From: Anthostomella pinea
Lineage: Eukaryota > Ascomycota > Sordariomycetes > Xylariales > Xylariaceae
Length of the DNA: 64,000 nucleotides
NCBI GenBank assembly: GCA_963556695.1
Contig: CAUWAG010000020.1
Coordinates: 5,022,001-5,086,000, forward strand
Direction of reading: 5' to 3'
This document shows, piece by piece, positions 23,234 through 33,729 of this stretch. Each line of letters opens with the position of its first letter. Position 1 is the stretch's first letter. A model generated the notes under the pieces. That model saw only the letters and a list, made by a program, of their open reading frames with translations. It searched no databases and had not been told where the DNA came from. A program made the position numbers and the translations under genes.

Positions 23234-23917
23234 ATGGCTGCAATGACAACTGCCCTAGCAGGAGCATTCCGCTCCGAGCGCCTCACATACCGCGCAATCG
23301 AAGACACCGAAGCTGACAAGGCCTTCGTGTTCCGGGACCTGAACAGCGACCCCGCCGCCTTCGGCATGGCCTCCTTCGCCATGCACCAGCCCTGCACGCG
23401 ACAGAAAAGCGACCAGAACATCGAATCTGCCCTCAAGGCCTCGCTGCTCAGCGTCTTCATCTGCCTGCCTGGCAATGAAGATGAGGAGGTCAGCGACCCG
23501 ACACCGATTGGCATGCTCTTCCTGAGCGACTCGGGCTTCGCCTCGCTGGCGTACTTCCGGCGCACGAGACTTGGGATCCAGATCGCAGACGCGCATCAGG
23601 GGAAGGGATACGGTACCGAGGCGATTAGCTGGGCAGTCGACTGGGCGTTTCTATGGGCGGGCGTGCACAGTGTGGCATTGATGACGGCTTCGTACAATGA
23701 GAGGGCTTTGGCGCTGTATGAGAAATTGGGGTTCAAGGTCGAGGGCGTCAGCCGTGAGGCGATTTACATGGATAGGAAATGGTATGATATGGTCCAGCTT
23801 GGAATGCTGGAGCAGGAGTGGGAGGCGCAGAGGAAGAAGAGTATAAGGGTACCCCCCCTTCCTACGACAAGGGTAGCCCCCCTTCCTACGACTACGGGGC
23901 GTCATGTCGCCCAATAA
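23234..23917 (+). CDS. GNAT-family acetyltransferase (RimJ/RimL-like)
   Basis: A 227-residue single-exon protein. It begins with the RimJ/L-type strand FRSERLTYRAI (about 12-22). The acetyl-CoA motif A is R(112)LGIQIADAHQGKGYGTEA, with the QxxGxG pyrophosphate loop at about 122-127. Motif B follows, with ASYNERALALYEKLGF typical of the family. The reaction is acetyl transfer from acetyl-CoA to an amine; the substrate cannot be told. The start at 23234 was chosen because the homologous part begins there and the upstream frame is low-complexity. The last about 25 residues (two near-identical PPLPTT units, then GRHVAQ) look added and overlap a duplicated DNA segment. Confidence 0.85.
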   Translation: MAAMTTALAGAFRSERLTYRAIEDTEADKAFVFRDLNSDPAAFGMASFAMHQPCTRQKSDQNIESALKASLLSVFICLPGNEDEEVSDPTPIGMLFLSDSGFASLAYFRRTRLGIQIADAHQGKGYGTEAISWAVDWAFLWAGVHSVALMTASYNERALALYEKLGFKVEGVSREAIYMDRKWYDMVQLGMLEQEWEAQRKKSIRVPPLPTTRVAPLPTTTGRHVAQ

Positions 23918-23926
23918 GCCTGGTGA
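23882..23926 (+). repeat. Short dispersed duplication, copy at GNAT 3' end
   Basis: About 45 bases covering the GNAT stop codon (core AATAAGCCTGGTGA) match 24172-24216, which covers the start codon of the MYND gene. Identity is about four-fifths by eye. Confidence 0.6.
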
Positions 23927-24194
23927 GACATGACGCGTTGCATAGAAGCAGTATTAACGTTGACGATACACATCTCTGCCGGCTGATACTACATAATTAT
24001 TTCTTGCATCGTCTCCACATGTGTGGCGGTGAGCTATGTGGGTGGGGCAAACCTGAGGGGCAAACTTGACGTGCCGGCACGATTTCGAATACTCATCTCT
24101 TCGACCTTTAAAACGTGTTACTATTTCCTTGCAGCTTCTCCTATTGCCCCAGGAGTCTCGCACCGAAACCTCCTTCTTACCAATACGGTGCGCC

Positions 24195-25214
24195 ATGTCG
24201 TCCAATAAGCCTGGTGACCCGCTCCCACCTGCGTGCTGCGAGATCTGTTGAGCTCAGAGTGGGTTGCTTCTGTGCGGTGCGTGCAAAGCAGTCTCCTACT
24301 GTTCCCGCGACCATCAGGTCCAGCACAGACGCGACCACAAGCAGCTGTGCGAGCTCATAAAGGAGAACCGCCAAGACGTCAATGCGCAAGAACGGAAACT
24401 GCGCGCCATATCTCGACTTTCCGGCAATGCTGGCGACGTCTTTGCACAGTGGCGCGGTCGCTTCTGGAGACTGGCCGAGAGCAGACCGTACATGATAGCC
24501 CGCCAGGGTCTGGTCGACTCCTTGCTCAATATCGACACTCGCCACGCATCCCAGGAGGCGGCTGAACACATGCGCGACATGCTTCAACTGGCGCGCAACG
24601 ACGGCATGGGTATCCGCAACCAGCTGCCTGGGCAGCTGCTGAGACTCGGTCAAGACCAGGAAGCCTACGACTTTATGAAGTGGTGGGCCGTCATCGAAAA
24701 TGACGATGAGCACGACGCGTCCGACATGAGCCTGCCGTATCTCGACGTCCACGGCGCCGATGTCTTCGAGCCGGTGGCGCTCTTCACCAACGATTCGCCC
24801 ATCAGAGAGCTGACCCCCCGCGTCTGCGTGACCCTGATCAAGCTGCGGCTCCTCAACGACCTTGAGACTCTCCAGAAAGCGGCCCCCGGCGCATCGCTAG
24901 ACAGTCGTCGGGAAAGCGTCGGTCCCATCGTCACGCAGCGAGAGGACATCTTGAACCGAGACGACCATGGACCTCACATCGAAGAACTGAAGACACAGAT
25001 CAGGGCTCTATACGCGTCTGTCCAGAAGTCGAATAAATACTTCTGGCCGGCTCTCTGTAGCCCTTCAAAGACCATGAACCAGCCTCTCCCGGGTAGCTTC
25101 GGCCCTGGATCGCCGCAGGAGATACATATCTTTTTGCGATATAATGTCGACAGCTGGTACGAGACCAAGGGGACGACGCGCCGTATCAAGGCCTTGATAC
25201 AGGGAAATTTCTGA
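24195..25214 (+). pseudogene. MYND zinc-finger protein with one premature stop
   Basis: From ATG 24195 the frame encodes a MYND finger (CEIC, LLLCGACKAVSYCSRDH, then HKQLC) followed by about 290 residues of a conserved fungal extension rich in helices (for example MRDMLQLARNDGMGIRNQLP). The whole 340-codon frame is open except for one TGA at 24249-24251, immediately after CEIC inside the finger. A single C-to-T change in CGA would explain it. MYND fingers bind proline-rich partners; some fungal MYND proteins act in development or chromatin. Translation from a later ATG would lose the first zinc ligands. A very recent pseudogene, stop readthrough or an assembly error are all possible. Confidence 0.75.
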
Positions 25215-25219
25215 TGCAA

Positions 25220-26410
25220 CATGACACCTAGGATTGCCGAGTCAAGGTTGTCTTCTGTGGATGTTTGGGAATTTTTGCTGGTAGTCTAGATAGAACGAGA
25301 TCAATGACTGCGTTCTCATCGAGTGAGAGTCAGAAATGAGGAGATATCACGCGTATTTTGGCTTGACATGGCCAATATTGAGCACCGATTGATATGCACA
25401 CTCTTCCACAGGGGAGCACAGGCTGGAACTCGTCTGCTAGGCCACCCACACCGATTCATTTGTTGGTGGCATATTCCCCTGTTGGCGCATTCGTTTTCGG
25501 TGTTTTCTTTGTTCTGCAAGGCCGTGGAGCAGCAGGTCGTCGACAAGGGAGACATGCTTGGCTTCGGTTTGTTGGGAAGGGCCCTCACTACCGTGGGGAT
25601 TCTCTCGGTCGGTCAGGAATGTACAGGAATGTATCGGTGCCATCGGGCTTGAGGAATGGTTCGTAGTGAGCTCGGGCAGCGGCAGCGTCCTTCAGCCCAC
25701 ACTGGCGGAAAGCTTCTCCCCGTTGACCTGAGAACGAGTCAGCTCGTGTCGCATTGCGTGATACGTAGGATGAAAGGAGGCAGCGAGGGAGAGTGCATGC
25801 ATGCCCTGGGCTTCGTATCAAAGCATTCTGATAGCGCAGCTTTGGATGCCATTTCTGCAGCATTGGCAGACGCAGTGTAGGATTTAGGTGTGTAGGTGCA
25901 TAGGTATGGGTTGTCAGCGGTTTGAGTACTTGGCTGTATTGAGACAGAGGATGAATCGATTATGGGGGAAAACAGTCGTTTGTTCCCAGTCGGGAGTCCC
26001 GATCGATGGCTGGGTTGGCCGGCAAGGACATGGTCTTTCGCACATCTAGGGCAGCGAGCCAATGTTACAAGCTTGACCTGCGTAACTTGATAATTCGCGG
26101 AGCTCATGATGGAGTGTGGGTGGTATTGAATCAGTGTGAACAACGGCGCCGAATCGGTGGCAGTGGCTGTATTGATTGTATTGGTAACTTGTCACTGTGA
26201 AGTATGGGTGAAGGCGTGTGAGGAGTCGTACCTCAAAGTATCACATAGATTAAGGAATGAAGGATATATACCTACTTAACAGTATTTAGCCAAGGACTCG
26301 AGGTTACGAGACGGGCAATGTCATGCGCGAGAATGGCGATGCGCAAGAGGATAATGGCACACAACGCAAATTTACGCACGTACCAGATAAAGGAAGCGTG
26401 GACCCCATAC
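25220..26410. other. Intergenic, no supported gene
   Basis: Short opposing ORFs around 25588-26143 show no recognisable product. Confidence 0.45.
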
Positions 26411-26439
26411 CATGTCGGTGTGGCCAGCTACCTAAACCC

Positions 26440-26740
26440 CGCCCTATCCTTACCTATAGCTCACTGCCTGCTCTTTTCTCTTACCGCCTGCCCTTGTCTC
26501 TTACCGACTATCTATCTATCTCACTGCCTACCCATTCACTCACCGCCTGCTTGTTCTTCTCACTGCCTGCCTGCCCTCTTACTTAGCGCTTATTCTGCTC
26601 ATTTACCGCCTACTAGATTTGCCTACTCCTCACTGATCTGATTTAAAGACGGTGTCCGATCTTAGCAGGCGGTGTCCGAGTTAAGCAGGCGGTGTCTGGA
26701 CAAGCATGCGGTGCCCGGATTCTGGATTGAGCAGGCGTCT
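26440..26740. repeat. Two degenerate tandem arrays
   Basis: From about 26455 to 26635 a variable unit built on CTCACTGCCTGC/CTTACCGCCTGC recurs. From about 26650 to 26740 a purine-rich unit GCAGGCGGTGTCCGA recurs three to four times. The second unit (GCAGGCGGT) is roughly the reverse complement of the first (ACCGCCTGC), so the two arrays face each other and could form a long imperfect hairpin. Confidence 0.75.
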
Positions 26741-26989
26741 TGATCAGGTAGCCGGTGTTGGGCGAAGCGGGTCAGGTGGACCGAGCCATCAACATACTGA
26801 TAGAAATCACAAGATTGACAAAGAACCTCACATATACATAATATAATATATCTTCAAAATCGTTCAGTAGGACTATATCTAATAAGACGCACTTCGGTAA
26901 ATCCAAGTTATTATCCGCTGTTTCCAAGACCCCGTATCCCCTGTATGTCCCCATTACCTAATTCCCAGCTTTACTATATTTGGATACAT

Positions 26990-29446
26990 GAAAGCCCCTA
27001 TAACACAGTGCCGTGAACTCGCAAGGCATGGTTTTATAGATGCATCTTAAAAGACAGTGTGAAGTCGCAGACTTTATATTCTGGTGTCGAATCTTGTGCC
27101 AAAAGGGATAAATGTTTTCGCTTAAAGTGCTTTGTCAGATCTCTGGGGGTATAGAACTCATACATAAGATCTTCTACACGAGGGTCATCAGGCTACAAAT
27201 AAAGCGCGGCTCTAATGCATAGGAAGCATCTCTTAGGTCTTTCTCTGTTATTGCGGACAAACATAGACAGCCTAGTAATAGACACGGGGCTATCCTCTTG
27301 GGGCCATGTGTGAGTTTGGATTGTGCTTCCTTGGTTAGTGAGGTGAATTTGCGACATGAAGTTTGTCTTTCTTCAATGCTACAATAGGTAATGATTGCAT
27401 TGATGGCATCGTCCCTTCGTTGATATTGGCCTTGGAGGGTAGGGTCGACAGGCGCAGTCAGGGCCTTAACTAGTCATATCTACGCTGGAAGTTGCGGACA
27501 ATGGGCTATGTCTACTGGTACGGGCTTGGTGAATGTGACGCCTTGCAATTGGTGTTTGATGACATCTATGGCCTGCTCGTCTGTCCAGTCTTCTCAGATC
27601 TTTTGGAGGAGCAATCTCTTTAGCCTCTGCTTTAGATTTCAAAGTTCCCGCTGTGCATTGATCTGTTATTTTGTCCCTAGTCGTAGGTTCTTGAGTTGTC
27701 TTGTAAGCCGTCTCATGTTGTGATCTGTGTTAACGGACGCCGCTTGCTCAGGAGTAAGATCTACTGGCCGCCGCTTGCTCATCGAATGACCGATACTACA
27801 GGATTGTTTAATAGCGCTTGTTGGGGCTTCTGGCCGCAAAGGATTCCCCATAGGTCTGCGCAAACAGCGCGACCAAGGTAATGTTTTTAGAAAGGGGTCG
27901 AGTTGGCGTGGTCTAGCGTCAGGTTACGGAGTGCTTCATTAACGTCGGCTGCATTGGAACGCCAGCACAATAGATTCCTTAGAAGTAAAGGTAGAACGTA
28001 CGGCTCTTGTCCAATTCATTGCCTGTATTATAGCGCAACGGATATGCGATAGTTGGGTATTGAAGGCCTAGAATCTCTCTAATCCTCTTAATCTACCCCA
28101 ACATCATGCCATAGGTGATGGGTTCCGCCTGTGATATCTGCAGCCTGGTGGCGGTTGTAATAACTCGGCGGAATATGTATACGTCTTTGATGTCATCTCT
28201 GAGTGACAAAGGCAACTCCTTCTCGCCGGGATGGATATCAAGATTGTCTAGATAGTGAGGACAGACAAGGCTAGGAGCCCAGAAAGCTTGATATTGGAAC
28301 AAGATGCCAAGGAGGAAGACATGAGGGCTAAGAAGCAAAGATGGATCAAACATGGTTTCAGGGATCGTGAACGTCTAACTAAAGCACCCGTGGTATTAAT
28401 ATCAAAGAGCCTCAGATTGCCAGGATAAAACACTTACGCATCTTTTGTCCCAAGGTATGTCTTAATAAACTTGAGAGTAAACTTGATTAAAAGCTTATAT
28501 GGCCCGCCGTCTGGATCTCTCGCTAATACAACCCAATATCTCTAAATCGGAGCCGCAAGATAGATTTTGGGCGCGAGCCGGCAGAAACCAGGAAGAGAAG
28601 AAATAAAACGGTAAGAATCCGGAGCTCCCTAAGGTCAAACAACTTCCTTGTCGTGCTCAGTGTTGTCTTAATTTACGCTTTAAGGTCGTCAATGGTCATA
28701 CAGCGGTTTTCCCTCTTTTAGTCGCTCAATTTGTGTTTCTTTGCTAGTGATCTTAAGACCAAAGAAAATATTAGAAATAGGTCTTTGGTGGGTCATCAAA
28801 TTCCTACTTACTATATGCATGTTGCGATTCAATTTCGGATCAAGCTTCGCACCCATGGCTGTCTTATACACAAGACAAAAGACCTTCCAATTTGTGCCTA
28901 GTGAACTGCTCTTTTTCGTTCCCCTTTTTTCTGTCCATTCTTACTAACCATTTGGTTCAAAGACCAATCAAAAAAGTTGTAGAGGAGACAGATATCAATA
29001 GACTCGAAGCAAGTCTGGGGATCCCGTCCCACTATGTCGGTACAGAACCTGCAAAAAAAATATCGTTAGCATGAGAAGAAATAAAGCACTCAAATGACTT
29101 ATGTCTGCCACTGCTTCTCGATTACGTCAAGTAGCACTGTGCTTTTAGGACTTTAATTTCTGCCATCAAAAGCACTCTCGTTGAACTCTCGTAGCGCCCT
29201 CTGTTAGTATTCCGGCAGATAAACATTTCCTGCAAAGAGATGAACTTGATCTGTAACATTGAAATTGTTGTTACTAAAGTCCTCTACGTCCGTCACGTTG
29301 CTCTCTAGTCTGGATACATTCTCGTCCACGTCAAGGAAGTCATCAGCATCCGCATCCCCTACTACGGAGAAAGATGCGTCCGTACTGTACAGGTCGTGGG
29401 TGAGTTGTGAGTTGCATGGGTCATCGTGGACGCGTTGGCGGGCCAT
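26990..29446 (-). pseudogene. DUF3435 tyrosine recombinase (Starship-captain family), decayed
   Basis: Reading minus from ATG 29446, a DUF3435 protein can be followed through stops and shifts. Its N-terminus runs for 80 open codons to a TAA, continuing QRALREFNESAF. Next come NFFDWSLNQMVSKNGQKK (about 28925) and the recombinase box AGSRPKSILRLRFRDI with a conserved Arg (about 28570). ARDPDGGPYKLLIKFTL follows (about 28500), then FDPSLLLSPHVFLLGILFQY (28353 on) and LRYNTGNELD (about 28020). LDHANSTPF, a stop, then KHYLGR carries the candidate catalytic Tyr (about 27890), and SKRRPVDLTPEQAASV follows (about 27775). The C2H2-like tail (DLTKHFKRKH, then NHALRVHGTV) ends near 26995. Likely introns lie near 29048-29099 and 28380-28435. 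The order and length are complete for the family, but more than ten lesions make it dead. Confidence 0.85.
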
Positions 29447-29860
29447 GCTAGTAATGTTATAAGGGATACTTGATTATAATAAGTGCAGTTCATCAGAAGA
29501 GGTTGCGATCACTCAACTGGAGGTAAAGAGGAAGAGCAAACGCAAAAAAATTGTTGACCAACTGGAGCAAGAGAGCTGGTATTTAAAAGGAATATATGAG
29601 CTATCTCTGGTTATGCTGCTGACAGGCCGAGCAAGCAAGGGAAGGGAAAGGACACAATATCGGTGCCAGATACCGAACTGAATAAGAGTCCAGGATTTGG
29701 GTCATGACGTACTTTGAACGATACATCGAAGTACAAGGCCCATAGGCATAGTTAGGCATGGTGGGGTATGCAGCTTAAAGCGGCGTCAGATCGCTGGCAA
29801 ATGCACTGTCGGACTTAGAGGCAGAACATGCCGAAATAGGCAGCGCACTCGCCGTCTCTT
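29447..29860. other. 5' flank of the recombinase relic
   Basis: No gene was seen. If the recombinase was a Starship captain, the element's 5' edge should lie in this stretch or in the AT-rich block beyond it; no edge could be recognised. Confidence 0.35.
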
Positions 29861-30160
29861 TGTTTAAGGTAGTAAGAAATAAAGCGATATGCTTTTTAAA
29901 ATTGTTTATAAATATTGTTAAGTCTGTTTAATTTTTTTACTTTGTATATTAAATATTCTCATGAAATATTATAAAGTGCAATAATGAATTTTTGAAAAGA
30001 ATTAATCACTTATTATTAATCTAATTTAAAGTTTAAATATGTATTAAAAAGTTAATTTTATTCATGTATTTATATGTTTCTAAAGATATATTTGAAAAAA
30101 TCATTATTATTTTTAAACCATCTGTTATACATATATACAATATCACATATTTGAACTTTA
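29861..30160. other. AT-rich block
   Basis: AT-rich sequence without frames leads into the microsatellite. Confidence 0.6.
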
Positions 30161-30161
30161 A

Positions 30162-30554
<393 letters not shown>

Positions 30555-30756
30555 TGTTGGATCCATGTGATTCCATAGTCAAACAATCCATACAGAACCC
30601 ACATGTATGATTAGATAAGAGATTAGACACCAGATTGTGAGGTCTCTTAGCCAGACCTGCAGGTCCAGCTAGACTTCCCAATCCAACCATCAGCAACATC
30701 ATGACCTTGACCCCATACTCGAGTATTATGATTGATTGTTCAAGCCTGTTCCAACA
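30555..30756 (-). mobile_element. Solo-LTR family, inverted copy
   Basis: The 202-bp copy matches the reverse complement of 18500-18703, with ends TGTTGGA and TCCAACA preserved. Five-base flanks do not match, perhaps because one flank has been overwritten by the expanding AAT tract. Confidence 0.85.
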
Positions 30757-32270
30757 ATTACCCTTTATATGCCTGCCTACTTATTATACAGGCTTTAGCC
30801 TTTAAATATCAGTTGTTTTAACCCATTCAAACGAGCTTATAATCGATTAATTAAGGATCTTATCTAGCGCTATATAACTTACGCCATCAAAAAGGACCTT
30901 TTTACAGCGTTTTATAAAGCATATAACGCGATTATAACGTTGTAAAACGTTTAAGCAGGTTTTAATACCACTAACCTTTTTTTAACTTGAAAATTGTCAT
31001 TTTAAAGCTAGATGTTCATACTATTGTATGAATATTATTATTAAACCTTAATCTACTACTTAGTATACTTTAAAAACGCTTATTATTATTTTTAATAAAG
31101 CGGTAACCGAGTCGGTTTAGATTAGAAACCAAATTAAAAGCTATTCAAAAAGCTGGCCTAGGTTTATTATTAATATATTAAACTCGTTTTTAAAGGTTAT
31201 ATACGGTCTTATATATAAGGTCGCTTTATTTAATTCCCAGCTCTGCGAGCTAAAAGAAGTTAATTACCTACTAAATAAACGCTAGAGGATAAAAACAAAC
31301 ATATAATAAAAAGAAAAGTACTATCCGTTAAAAATGTAGTAGGTCTTCAGGCTATAAATGATGGTAGTGAGCTGGCAAGACAACAAATAGGTGAAGGTAA
31401 TCGTCGTTTAAAAAGGGTAGCAGCGCGTAAGCAACGTTGTAGCGTTTGCAGCAATAATGGCCGTAATACGCGAAGTTATATAATAAAAACAAAAATGTTT
31501 AAAGAAAAAGAATCTGATTAATTACATTATATTAAAGACGTTATAATTAAGTCATTTAATATATTATTTAAAAGGTTTGTAATAGCTTACAGCTTGTTTA
31601 TATTTACAGCGCGCTTATTATTTACGTTACAGCGTATTTTCTAATTAATTCTAACGTCCGTAAATATAGCGTCGAGTTATTGTACGTTTCAAAAAAAAAA
31701 TCATTTATACTTTAATTAATAATCTAACTATCGTTTCTTGATCGTTATAATAACAAGTGTAGAAATAACTTGCTTAATTAGTCTCTCACTGATATAGAAT
31801 AATTTCGATATAAACTTTTAATAAACTAAGTTTTTATAAGAGGTTTTTTTTTTAAGTGACCTTCTAAAAATCTTTTAAAAGCTAACAACAGATTTCTTTG
31901 CTATAACGCAAAACGTCATATAGTATTTAACACGTTTTAACGATATTCTATTAGGTTAAATATGTGTAAAAAGATAAAAAAAATTAAACAAGGTCTAGTT
32001 TTATAAGTAAGGCTTATGCGTATGTCATATAACGTATAACGTATTAACCCATGCTTATAAACGTTATTTATAATTAAGGTTTCAATAAATTAAGATAATT
32101 TATAGCATTTTATTTTAATAAACCTAACGTATGATACAAAGACTTTACTGTTTATTATCTTTTAAGATATTTATGTTTCACTTTTCTTTTGGTCAAAAAG
32201 CTTAAAAAATTAAAACCAAATCGCATTCTATATAACATATTAAGTGAAAATATGTGAAATGTTAGAGATG
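30757..32270. other. AT-rich, RIP-like block
   Basis: A long AT-biased stretch has many stops. Its first half carries a readable transposase remnant (30805-31519). The second half (31520-32270) has nothing recognisable. Confidence 0.7.
30805..31519 (+). pseudogene. Fot/pogo-type transposase, C-terminal remnant
   Basis: Despite AT bias and stops, the plus strand follows the C-terminal portion of fungal pogo/Fot (Tc1-mariner) transposases. It begins with CFNPFKRAYNRLIKDLI and AIKKDLFTAFYKAYNAIITL, followed by AGF. Next come a region like the SPxxIIxAIxQFLKG helix (SWPRFIINILNSFLK) and VALFNSQLCELKEVNYLLNK. From 31336 a 61-codon stretch with fewer lesions ends in a knuckle-like CSVCSNNGRNTR (about 31437-31472), where family members have C-x2-C-x4-H-x4-C. 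The DDE catalytic domain is not present. It is a RIP-damaged relic. Confidence 0.75.
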
Positions 32271-32828
32271 TCAACTAGGACTTGAAATTAAACCTTAAAC
32301 CCTAGCTGTTGAATGGGAGCCGGAGGTAGACACCAGAAGATCTCCAGTGGGGCAGAGACGCACAGGGCATCTGACCCACCAAGAAGACAGATGATCAATC
32401 TCTGCACGCAGAGCTGAACAATCAATAGAATCAATCAACATCCGTGTATTCAACACTAGCTCCCTGGCTCCCTATCAAGACATCCGAGCGTGCTCCGCAT
32501 CCGCATTCCGCAAAGCTTGCAGACATGGGTCCACAGGCGAGTGAAGCGAAAGCATTCCTTGATTTGACCACTGTCGTTGATCATCCGGGCGCGCTATAAG
32601 TTGTCAGGTAAGCAGATAACAGATATGGGTGGAAGCGGGTGATACAAACCTCTTAATTCAGACTCGCGTTGATGGCATCGTCGAAAACAACGTTTCGCAG
32701 CCGTCGGACCTCCACTCTCTTTTGGTCCACGTTATCGCGAGTGAGCGTGTCGAAGAAGCCATAAACAGCCGGGCTTTGCTCGAAGATGTATCGGCTTCGA
32801 TCCGTATCCCCAGCGCTGCGGGGTTTCT
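32271..32828. other. Flank with a possible 3' exon on the minus strand
   Basis: Minus-strand 32904-32653 is open and reads MDMQQLQFEAALAYRKALQA and onward. It could be the last exon of the neighbouring minus-strand gene, but I could not find a clean splice. Confidence 0.4.
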
Positions 32829-33692
32829 TCAAGAAGGGACAGTCAGCCTGTAGAGCTTTTCGGTAGGCCAATGCTGCTTCAAACTGCAGCTGTTGCATGT
32901 CCATGCGCTGGTTCCGAGTATATGTCTCGACCCGTCGTTAGACCTGTGAATATCAGGTCTATGGTGATGGACATGAACCAGGAAGTTGATTTGGGACTTT
33001 GGTACCAGAGGGATCGTTTGGAGTTTAGAGTCGCGGATCAAGTATCCTATATACTGCTTGGCCTCGAAGCAGTGGTGGCTCGCAATTCGAAGCTTGACAG
33101 CTTTGACTGCTTCGCTGTCATCGGGAAGTATGAGTCTCTCGTTGTCGTGAGTCGGTGCTCGAGTCTGAGCAGCTTGGGAAATTTCCTCTTGGCCAAGGCC
33201 CTCTGGGGCTGATACTTGTGATACGCGAGCCTCGAAAGACTGGCGGTCGCCTGGGGATCGCAGTATGTGCTGGTCTAGAGTACTGGACCGCGGAGCCCAA
33301 AGAGGGCCACCCTGGTTATGTACCTGGGCATTCGCAATCCCGCCCGATGCTGGACCGCCGGCCCTCTGTATTGTGCCTCGGATGGCCGCATCAGAATTGG
33401 TTACGAACAGGCTGTCTTGTTCACTCGCAGCGTGTTCGCGGTCCGGACCGGGAGCTGTATACTCCTGAAGCGCGCGCTTCAAGCGGTGCCGAGTTGCCTC
33501 CATCGAAGCCCGACCGATCTCATTACGAGCCAGCTTGTTTTGTATTCTGCGACAGATACTTCTAAGGGCAGAGTCCCAGTCTGATTTGGGAGGTCCGAAT
33601 TTGCGTGGAGAGGCTGCAGAGCGGAATGCCCGCGCGTTCGGGATTCCTGTCAACTTTCCGGTCCAGTTCTGAGAGAATCCGCCACTCATGTT
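32829..33692 (-). CDS. Hypothetical protein
   Basis: The minus-strand frame is open from beyond 33692; the ATG at about 33692 (MSGGFSQNW) is my tentative start. The product is basic near the start (RSICRRIQNKLARNEIGRAS), low-complexity in the middle (many Gly, Ser, Gln), and has a conserved-looking segment DSEAVKAVKLRIASHHCFEA near the end. A shift of frame near 32930 leads to a helical stretch at 32904-32653, so an intron of about 60 bp there is likely. I recognise no domain. Confidence 0.45.
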   Translation of the reverse strand, partial: NMSGGFSQNWTGKLTGIPNARAFRSAASPRKFGPPKSDWDSALRSICRRIQNKLARNEIGRASMEATRHRLKRALQEYTAPGPDREHAASEQDSLFVTNSDAAIRGTIQRAGGPASGGIANAQVHNQGGPLWAPRSSTLDQHILRSPGDRQSFEARVSQVSAPEGLGQEEISQAAQTRAPTHDNERLILPDDSEAVKAVKLRIASHHCFEAKQYIGYLIRDSKLQTIPLVPKSQINFLVHVHHHRPDIHRSNDGSRHILGTSAWTCNSCSLKQHWPTEKLYRLTVPS

Positions 33693-33729
33693 TCGAGGTT
33701 GAACGGCTGATTGTAAGCTCCAGCACACC

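Noticed and set aside
26440..26640. CRISPR-like array
   Set aside because: The units are short, degenerate and contiguous without spacers, and the host is a fungus.
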